Origin: JBBEAM01 sp040882845
Lineage (GTDB): Bacteria; Pseudomonadota; Alphaproteobacteria; Kiloniellales; DSM-21159
Length of the DNA: 64,000 nt
NCBI GenBank assembly: GCA_040882845.1
Contig: JBBEAM010000015.1
Coordinates: forward strand, 62,001 to 126,000
Direction of reading: 5' to 3'
Shown here: one piece after another, positions 58,169-64,000 of the stretch
Layout of the letters: each line of letters opens with the position of its first letter
Numbering within the stretch: the first letter of the stretch is position 1
Position numbers and translations under genes: made by a program
Notes under the pieces: generated by a model
Seen by the model: the letters and a program-made list of their open reading frames with translations, nothing else
Database searches by the model: none
What the model was told of the DNA's origin: nothing

Positions 58169-58969
58169 ATGCGCGTTCCAACCCCATCCGGCGACTGGCC
58201 GGAGTCCTGGCATCTCTCTTATCAGTACGATTGCAATGAGCTGTTACCGCCGCCGAATCGCTTCCTCGGCTATCGCTATGCTTACGATGAGCGAAAGCAA
58301 TCCGTTTTGGATTTCATCGAAAAGACCATTCCACGTCCCGCGCACGTACTCGACGTTGCCGCCGCGCAAGGCAATACGACTATCTCGCTGGCCGAGATGG
58401 GCTACAACGTCGTTTGGAACGATATACGCGAGGAACTAGAGGGTTATGTCTGCCTGAAACAAGAGAGAGGCGAGATCGAGTTTCGTCCCGGCAACATCCT
58501 CGATATGACGCCCCAATCAGAGTTCGATGCCGTCATCGCGATGGAAGTGATCGAACACGTCGCGCACCCCGACCAGTTCATGGCCCACCTCGCGGGCTTC
58601 CTGAAGCCCGAGGGCTATCTGTTGCTCACGACGCCGAACGGCGCTTACTTCCGTTATGACATGCCAAAGTTTTCTGAATGCGACGACCCAAGCAAGTATG
58701 AAGGTATCCAGTTTGGCCCAAACGGGGCCGATCACATTTTCCTTCTGCACGCCGATGAAATTACCGAACTTGCAAGCCGCGCAAACCTAAAAGTCGTGCA
58801 TTTGGAATACACAGCCAACCCCCTCACACACGGGCACATTAAACTTTGGAAGTTTCTTCCACTACTTTCGGAAAAGAGGGTCAAAGACCTGGATCGCTGG
58901 TCCCGCAGACAATTTGGAAAAGCCAAATTCCATGACAACATGACGGTCATTTTGCAACGTCGTCTCTAG
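58169..58969 (+). CDS. SAM-dependent methyltransferase
   Basis: A 266-residue class I methyltransferase. Motif I is HVLDVAAAQGNTTISLA; motif II/III contains AVIAMEVIEHV, and LLLTTPNGAYF follows. It looks like a UbiG-type fold. ATG 58169 has AGGAAAG upstream. It lies six bases after the interrupted membrane gene and probably forms an operon with it in glycan modification. Confidence 0.85.
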   Translation: MRVPTPSGDWPESWHLSYQYDCNELLPPPNRFLGYRYAYDERKQSVLDFIEKTIPRPAHVLDVAAAQGNTTISLAEMGYNVVWNDIREELEGYVCLKQERGEIEFRPGNILDMTPQSEFDAVIAMEVIEHVAHPDQFMAHLAGFLKPEGYLLLTTPNGAYFRYDMPKFSECDDPSKYEGIQFGPNGADHIFLLHADEITELASRANLKVVHLEYTANPLTHGHIKLWKFLPLLSEKRVKDLDRWSRRQFGKAKFHDNMTVILQRRL

Positions 58970-58986
58970 GATAGACAAAATCGCAA

Positions 58987-59844
58987 CTATATTAGACGGT
59001 TGCGTACCAAAAATTGCGGCGCGGCGCGGACTGTCTTCTGTGCTTCCTCAGGATCGCGGAGATAGAGCGTATTGTTTGCCTCGGGGTTCTGCCCGGCTAG
59101 CTGCTCAATCCGTCTATCCAGTGGATGATAGCGGCAGGGGGTGTAGCCCATGGCAAGCATCCTTTCGTGCAGAACCTGTTCGTCGTAGGCGAAATCCCGA
59201 CCATGCTCGTTCATCTCGATTGTCACCGCCGGGCAGGTTTTCAGCGTCTCTAAAGCTCCGTCTATCACCGGCGTTTCGAAACCTTCGACATCGATCTTGA
59301 TGAACTGCGCGGCACGGCCTTTGAGCAGGCTATCCAGCGTCGCGATCTCGATCTCCTCGCCGCTCTCCGCGATGCGGTTGCAGGTGTTGCGGTCGGTCGT
59401 GAGGAAGGCTCGTCCTTCACGATCCCCCGCCGCGCCAGCGAAGATTTCTATGTCATGGCCGTTCAGCTGCGCGTTTCTCTGCAAAATCTCCCGGGCCGCG
59501 CTGGCCGGCTCGATGGCCAACGCCTTGGCGCCGATGGCATGCGCCAGAAGGCTGTAGGCACCGACATTGGCGCCGACATCGACGAAGAGATCGCCGGGAC
59601 GCAGGAAGTGCAGAGCGAAACCCATATCCTGAAACTCGCCCAGCCCGGTCGGTATGGAATGGGTGATCCCATGCATGCCGGGTTTGGCGATGAAGCTGGT
59701 TCCGTTGAGCCAGTGATACTTTCGCTCGCCGAACAGACGCCCCGTCACCTGCCACCCGAGCCACTCGAACACCGGCCCAAGCCCACGTCCGCGGTTCATG
59801 GGGTGCTGTCTGATCCAGCGAAGGTGATGGAGGATGGCGCGCAT
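58987..59844 (-). CDS. FkbM-family methyltransferase
   Basis: A 285-residue methyltransferase. VDVGANVGAYSLLAHAIGAKALAIEP is motif I; FIKIDVEGFETPVIDGAL and TIEMNE are FkbM-family motifs. FkbM proteins methylate glycan hydroxyls. Convergent with the preceding methyltransferase. Together with it the locus suggests surface glycan decoration. Confidence 0.9.
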   Translation of the reverse strand: MRAILHHLRWIRQHPMNRGRGLGPVFEWLGWQVTGRLFGERKYHWLNGTSFIAKPGMHGITHSIPTGLGEFQDMGFALHFLRPGDLFVDVGANVGAYSLLAHAIGAKALAIEPASAAREILQRNAQLNGHDIEIFAGAAGDREGRAFLTTDRNTCNRIAESGEEIEIATLDSLLKGRAAQFIKIDVEGFETPVIDGALETLKTCPAVTIEMNEHGRDFAYDEQVLHERMLAMGYTPCRYHPLDRRIEQLAGQNPEANNTLYLRDPEEAQKTVRAAPQFLVRNRLI

Positions 59845-59853
59845 TGTGAAAGA

Positions 59854-60798
59854 TTATATCTCCCACAGCGCGATCTGGTCATCCTCGATGGCATCCTGAT
59901 CGCTACTTGAAACCGCGCTATCGAAAATCATGATTTCAGTAAGATCAGCTCCCAAGAACAGGCTTTCTACGCTTGTCGTTCGGTTGAAGCAGCCGAGCGT
60001 AAAACGTGTGGAAGCTAGAGCTGATACTGCATTCATGGATGCCCCGTTCAGCCCCGGTATTGCTACCTGATCTTTGCGCCAAGTGACATTTGTGCCAACG
60101 CAGATTACCGAAGATTGATGTGCGTCGATGTCAGCGAATGCGGCCGGTGAGGATTCTTGCGCACCGACCTCAGAGTCAGCTTCACGGGGACGTATGCGAA
60201 TGGAAGCCCAGTCTTGAGAGCCATGCCTCGGGCGGACGGTAAGATACGTAAGCTCAACAGTCTCGTTGGCCTGAGTCCACATCGTATCGCCACTACCCGC
60301 CGCCCCCACCGCATGGCGGTGCACGAAGAAGCTGGACCAGGGCGGATCGGTCTGGTTGAGCTCGGGGAAAGCCGGGCGTTCGAGGAAGTTTTCCGCGGCC
60401 TTGACGAAGCGCAGGGCCGGCAGGCCGGCGATGGCGGCGGTTTCGATCAGGGGCTGCCTGCCGGCGCTGGCCTGGGCCAGGTCGGCGGCATGGCCCGACT
60501 GGTCGTACCAGGCGGCGACATGGCCGGCGGCGCCGGCGAGCCAGGCGGCGATGGCGGCGCTATCGAGCGCGCCGGCGGGATCGAAGCCGAAGTCCTGCTC
60601 CGCGTCGTCGCTCGCCCGGCGCAGCCGCAGGCAGGGCCCGGCATAGGCGCCGCTGAGGCGGCGGGTGGAATAGGCGGCCAGCGGCGCGGCCTCCAACCCA
60701 TCGAGCAGCCCGGTGAAGGGCGCGGGCGCGCTGGGCAGCTCGACCCCCTGCCCGCGTCCGGCCGGCGCCAGGCCGCGCCCCAGGCTGAGCAGCATCAC
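59854..60798 (-). CDS. Phage-like lectin/arabinofuranosidase-fold protein
   Basis: A 314-residue protein. Residues 35-130 (AAYSTRRLSGAYAGPCLRLRR, DFGFDPAGALDSAAIAAWL, AAWYDQSGHAADLAQ, QPLIETAAIAGLPALRF) match the arabinofuranosidase-B-like/concanavalin-like fold used in phage tail proteins. Residues about 165-314 are different and coded by lower-GC DNA. It overlaps its upstream partner (ATGA). It is probably a receptor-binding or sugar-binding protein of viral origin. Confidence 0.7.
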   Translation of the reverse strand: MMLLSLGRGLAPAGRGQGVELPSAPAPFTGLLDGLEAAPLAAYSTRRLSGAYAGPCLRLRRASDDAEQDFGFDPAGALDSAAIAAWLAGAAGHVAAWYDQSGHAADLAQASAGRQPLIETAAIAGLPALRFVKAAENFLERPAFPELNQTDPPWSSFFVHRHAVGAAGSGDTMWTQANETVELTYLTVRPRHGSQDWASIRIRPREADSEVGAQESSPAAFADIDAHQSSVICVGTNVTWRKDQVAIPGLNGASMNAVSALASTRFTLGCFNRTTSVESLFLGADLTEIMIFDSAVSSSDQDAIEDDQIALWEI

Positions 60799-61133
60799 GC
60801 CTTCTCCGAGATGTAGAGCGTGGCGTCGTCCTCGCCGGCGCGCAGCGCGGCGATGTGGCTGGCGGTGACGCCCTTCGCGTGGCCCAGCGAGATGTCGTAG
60901 TAGATCCCGGCCGGGAAGAAGTGATCGCCGCTATCGGCCTCCACCGCGGCATCGCCGAGCGCCAGGAAGACCGGCTGGGTGGCGAAGAGCGAGACCACCC
61001 GGGTGCCGGCGGCAAAGGCCTGGGCGGTGCGCGCCGTCGTCTCCCCCACCGCCAGGGCATGGGCGCCGCCGGGCTTGAGGGTCATCGCCGGGATCGGGGT
61101 GTTGTCGTCGTCGCGGGGCAGCAGCGTGGTCAT
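60795..61133 (-). CDS. Small phage-like protein
   Basis: A 112-residue, beta-rich protein: MTLKPGGAHALAVGETTART, VVSLFATQPVFLALGDAAV and HFFPAGIYYDISLGHAKGV. Proteins of this kind occur before tail-fibre-like genes in alphaproteobacterial phages. Overlap with the lectin-like gene suggests co-production. No other phage genes are near, so the pair is an orphan of the particle-making set or a separate remnant. Confidence 0.55.
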   Translation of the reverse strand: MTTLLPRDDDNTPIPAMTLKPGGAHALAVGETTARTAQAFAAGTRVVSLFATQPVFLALGDAAVEADSGDHFFPAGIYYDISLGHAKGVTASHIAALRAGEDDATLYISEKA

Positions 61134-61312
61134 CGGGCGGGCTCCTCTGGGGGGGGGGTCGAGATGGGGGTAAAACGGGAACAGGAATATAATCCGCCCT
61201 AGGAATTATGTCAAGATTTCTCGCCGGTCCCCTTGCCGCCGTTGCAAGGCGCGCTCCGCCTGCCAATATGCCAGACGGCCCTGCTCCCCGACTCCAGCCG
61301 AGAGACCCGCCG

Positions 61313-62065
61313 ATGGATTACCTGCTTTCCCTGCTCGCCAGCCCGGACGCCTGGGCGGCGCTGATCACCTTGACGGCGATGGAGGTGGTGCTCGGCATCG
61401 ACAACCTGATCTTCATCTCGATCCTGACCAACAAGCTGCCGCCGGAGCACCGCGACAAGGCGCGCAAGATCGGCATCGGCCTGGCGCTGCTGATGCGCAT
61501 CGGCCTAGTCAGCATCATCGCCTTCATCGTCGGCCTGACCGCGCCGGTGGTCAGCCTGTTCGAGCTCGATTTCTCCTGGCGCGACCTCATCCTGCTGGCC
61601 GGCGGCCTGTTCCTGCTGTGGAAGGCGACGCGGGAGATCCATCACCACGTCGATCCCGACGCCGGCGGCGAGCTGAAGATGGCGGCGGCCAGCACCTTCG
61701 CCCTGGCGATCGTGCAGATCCTGCTGCTCGACGCCGTGTTCTCGGTCGACTCGATCCTGACCGCGGTCGGCATGACCGAGCACCTGCCGATCATGATCGT
61801 CGCCATCTTCATCTCGATCGGGGTGATGCTGTTCGCGGCCAAGCCGCTCGGCGACTTCGTCAACGCCAACCCGACGGTGGTGATGCTGGCGCTCGCCTTC
61901 CTGCTGATGATCGGCATGATGCTGATGGCCGAGGGCTTCGGCGTGCATGTGCCCAAGGGCTACATCTACGCCGCCATGGCCTTCTCCTGCATGGTCGAGG
62001 CGCTCAACATCCTGTCGCGCCGCGCCGCGCGGAAGAAGCGGGCGGAGGGTGGTTCGGCCCCCTAG
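61313..62065 (+). CDS. TerC-family membrane protein
   Basis: A 250-residue protein with about seven membrane helices. Conserved acidic helices: LTAMEVVLGIDNLIFISI and LLLDAVFSVDSILTAVG. TerC-type proteins are linked to tellurite resistance and to manganese export. ATG 61313 is preferred because the first helix begins right after it. Convergent with mcd, nine bases apart. Confidence 0.9.
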   Translation: MDYLLSLLASPDAWAALITLTAMEVVLGIDNLIFISILTNKLPPEHRDKARKIGIGLALLMRIGLVSIIAFIVGLTAPVVSLFELDFSWRDLILLAGGLFLLWKATREIHHHVDPDAGGELKMAAASTFALAIVQILLLDAVFSVDSILTAVGMTEHLPIMIVAIFISIGVMLFAAKPLGDFVNANPTVVMLALAFLLMIGMMLMAEGFGVHVPKGYIYAAMAFSCMVEALNILSRRAARKKRAEGGSAP

Positions 62066-62074
62066 TTCCGGCCC

Positions 62075-63736
62075 CTAGTTCCGGCCGGGCGTGAGCAGGC
62101 CGCGGGCGATCACCTGGGCCTGGATCTCGGCCGCGCCCTCGAAGATGTTGAGGATCCGCGCGTCGAGCAGCACCCGGGAGATCGGGTATTCCTCGGCGTA
62201 GCCGTTGCCGCCGTGGACCTGCAGCGCCGAGTCCGCCGCCGCCCAGGCGACCCGCGCGCCGAGCAGCTTGGCCATCCCGGCCACGACGTCGCTGCGCCGC
62301 CCGCGATCCTTCTCCCGCGCCGCGTGGTAGGTCAGCTGCCGGGCGATCATGATCTCCACCGCCGTCCAGGCGAGCTTCCCGGCGACCCGGGGATAGGCCA
62401 GGATCGCCTGACCGAACTGCCTGCGCTCCCGGGCGTAGGCTAGGCCCAGCTCCAGGGCGTTCTGGGCGACGCCGACGGCGCGCGCGGCCGTCTGGATGCG
62501 CGCCGACTCGAAGGTCGCCATCAGCTGGCGGAAGCCCTCGCCCTCGGTCTCGCCGAGCAGGCAGTCGGCCGGCACCGCGAAGCCGTCGAAGGCGATCTCG
62601 TACTCCTTGAGCCCGCGGTAGCCGATCACCGGGATCTCGCTGCCGCTGAGGCCTTCCGCAGGAAAGGGCTCGGACTCGCTGCCGCGCGGCTTCTCGGCGA
62701 TGAACATGGAAAGGCCGCGGTGGCCGGACTCCCGGCTGCCGGTGCGCACCAGCAGGGTCATGATGTCGCTGCGCCCGCCGTGGGTGATCCAGGTCTTGGC
62801 GCCATGGATGCGGTAGGTGTCGCCGTCGCGCTCGGCCCGGGTGGCGATCGCCGCGAGGTCGGAGCCGCTGCCCGGCTCGGTGAAGACCGCGGTCGGCAGG
62901 ATCTCGCCGCTGGCGATGCCCGGCAGCCAGCGCCGTTTCTGCGCGTCCGTGCCGGACAGCTTGATCAGCTCGCTGGCGATCTCCGAACGGGTGCCGAGGG
63001 AGCCGAGCACCAGCGCGCCGCGCGACAGCTCCTCACTGACCACCGCCATCGCCAGCTTGCCGAGGCCGAGGCCGCCGAAGTCTTCCGGCACGGTGACGCC
63101 GAAGACGCCGAAGTCGGCCAGCTCCTGGATGACCTCCAGCGGCACCAGGATATCCTTGCGGTGCCAGTCCTGGGCGCCGGCGGCGTGCGTGCCGGCGAGA
63201 CGGCGCAGCTCGCCGCGCATGATCGCCAGCTCGCCCTCCACCGCCGCCGGGCGGCCGAAGCTCTCGCGCTCGGCGATCAGCCCGGCCAGGCGCTGGCGCA
63301 GGGCCGCGGCCTTGCCGCCGGTCAGCGCCCGCACCTCCGGCGTGGCGAAGGCCGCCAGCGCCTGCGCGTCCAGCCCCAGATCGGCGGGCCGGACGATCTC
63401 CGACTGGCCGAGCGGGATGCCGCCGGCGATCTGCGCCAGGTACTCGGCGAAGCCCAGCTCGAGGATCAGAGCCTCGATCTCGTCGAGACCGCCGCCCCGC
63501 TCTTCCAGATCCCGCGCCCAGGCCAGCAGCTGCGCCAGGGCCTCCACCGTGGTCGCCAGCCAGGCCAGGCCGTGGGCGGCGAACTGCTCGCCCTGCAGGG
63601 CCGCGGGATCGGGCTTGCCCTGGGGCGCCAGGCGCTCGGACAGGTCCTTGCGGGCGGTTTCGGCTAGGCTCCTGGCAGCGGCCAGGGCCTTGGAACAGAG
63701 GGCGAGAAGCTCTTCCGGGCGGCGCGTATCGGTCAT
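62075..63736 (-). CDS. mcd: (2S)-methylsuccinyl-CoA dehydrogenase-type acyl-CoA dehydrogenase
   Basis: A 553-residue FAD enzyme. An N-terminal extension (about residues 1-160) with HGLAWLATTVEALAQLLAWA and GGIPLGQSEIVRPADLGL precedes the dehydrogenase fold, which has FTEPGSGSDLA, and ARIQTAARAVGVAQNALE and LQVHGGNGYAEEYPISR. The extension and length fit Mcd of the ethylmalonyl-CoA pathway for acetate assimilation. Other pathway genes (ecm, ccr, mch) are not in this window. The ATG at 63736 fits the family start. Confidence 0.78.
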   Translation of the reverse strand: MTDTRRPEELLALCSKALAAARSLAETARKDLSERLAPQGKPDPAALQGEQFAAHGLAWLATTVEALAQLLAWARDLEERGGGLDEIEALILELGFAEYLAQIAGGIPLGQSEIVRPADLGLDAQALAAFATPEVRALTGGKAAALRQRLAGLIAERESFGRPAAVEGELAIMRGELRRLAGTHAAGAQDWHRKDILVPLEVIQELADFGVFGVTVPEDFGGLGLGKLAMAVVSEELSRGALVLGSLGTRSEIASELIKLSGTDAQKRRWLPGIASGEILPTAVFTEPGSGSDLAAIATRAERDGDTYRIHGAKTWITHGGRSDIMTLLVRTGSRESGHRGLSMFIAEKPRGSESEPFPAEGLSGSEIPVIGYRGLKEYEIAFDGFAVPADCLLGETEGEGFRQLMATFESARIQTAARAVGVAQNALELGLAYARERRQFGQAILAYPRVAGKLAWTAVEIMIARQLTYHAAREKDRGRRSDVVAGMAKLLGARVAWAAADSALQVHGGNGYAEEYPISRVLLDARILNIFEGAAEIQAQVIARGLLTPGRN

Positions 63737-63943
63737 GGGCAGTCTGTAGCCCATCGGCAGGGCTGGCGGAACCGTCTTCGCGGACAAGCAGCTGCGCGCT
63801 TGACCCGATCAAGACAGATCGCTAATCTTCGCCCGCTATGACGCAGAACCTGTTCGGCATTATTCGAATTACCGACCCGGCGCCCCAGGGCCAGCCGGGA
63901 CGTGGCGATTCGACTTTTTTTGCCGTACAGGAGCTTGCGTCAG

Positions 63944-64000
63944 ATGTCTGCTGACAGTCTTTCCACCGAAACACAGCCGCGAAACCGCCCCGAGGAGACT
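63944..64000 (+). CDS. Start of an unidentified gene (cut by window end)
   Basis: ATG 63944, with GGAG about 11 bases upstream, opens MSADSLSTETQPRNRPEET and runs to the edge. The frame is hydrophilic. The product cannot be named. Confidence 0.4.
   Translation, partial: MSADSLSTETQPRNRPEET

Noticed and set aside
63839..63955. Small plus-strand frame starting at ATG 63839
   Set aside because: Only 38 codons, no similarity, and it overlaps the better supported start at 63944.
1..64000. CRISPR arrays, rRNA genes or riboswitches
   Set aside because: No regularly spaced repeats, no rRNA sequence, and no recognisable riboswitch leader were seen.

Overview
The window is high-GC chromosomal DNA (roughly two thirds G+C in the core genes) from an alphaproteobacterium, most likely of the Rhodospirillales/Kiloniellales type. 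Supporting markers are an EcfG-type general-stress sigma factor with NepR-like proteins, a Coq7 hydroxylase, the etfB-etfA-hbd operon, a TIGR02302/DUF4175 protein next to lysA-lptM-argH, and an Mcd-type methylsuccinyl-CoA dehydrogenase. No sequence search was possible, so names come from motifs, lengths and gene order.

Layout. 1-6.7 kb: core genes (rpmB, a PilZ protein, a large TipN-like coiled-coil protein, a HAD hydrolase, an ArsC-family protein, pyrD, DUF952). 6.75-19.3 kb: a compact one-strand cluster of T7-like podovirus structural, packaging and lysis genes (portal, Bbp19-like, scaffold, capsid, tail tube A and B, internal protein, tail fibre, small and large terminase, small membrane proteins, lysin-like, holin). 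It apparently runs from one promoter, sits beside an S24/LexA-type regulator, and has no integrase, polymerase or replication gene. 20-24.6 kb: a TRAP transporter (dctP-Q-M), a divergent PEP-mutase/isocitrate-lyase-family enzyme and a DUF2846 lipoprotein. 24.6-26.3 kb: a SulP transporter whose natural 5' end carries an in-frame TAG.

26.4-37 kb is a stress-response island. Predicted EcfG promoters (GGAAC-N16/17-CGTT) precede an OmpA-like gene, a DUF883-YqjE pair and a DUF1328 gene, and a two-way EcfG-like site lies between mgtC and nepR. A segment holding nepR, ecfG, tRNA-Leu and a SnoaL-like gene is tandemly duplicated, with its junction at a 9-nt microhomology. Copy A has a decayed tRNA and SnoaL gene; copy B has a truncated mgtC and a 3,645-bp IS1-like element (19-bp inverted repeats, 8-bp target duplication) carrying a DUF3037 + HipA-family-kinase pair and other cargo.

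37-53 kb returns to core genes: YqaA, dsbB, coq7, HNH endonuclease, peroxiredoxin, a GH108-like muramidase, TIGR02302, lysA, lptM, argH, tlpA, DUF1194, hbd-etfA-etfB and RraA-like. 53-58.2 kb: a polytopic GT-C-like membrane gene is cut in two by a 3,592-bp IS1595-type element (8-bp target duplication) that carries cargo including a nonsense-mutated pyrF. 58-61 kb: two methyltransferase genes and a two-gene phage-like locus with a lectin-like protein. 61-64 kb: terC, mcd and the start of another gene.

The strongest leads are the podovirus-type cluster as a possible domesticated particle or gene-transfer-agent-like system, the duplicated sigma/anti-sigma module with its clustered promoters, and the kinase cassette moved by an insertion sequence.
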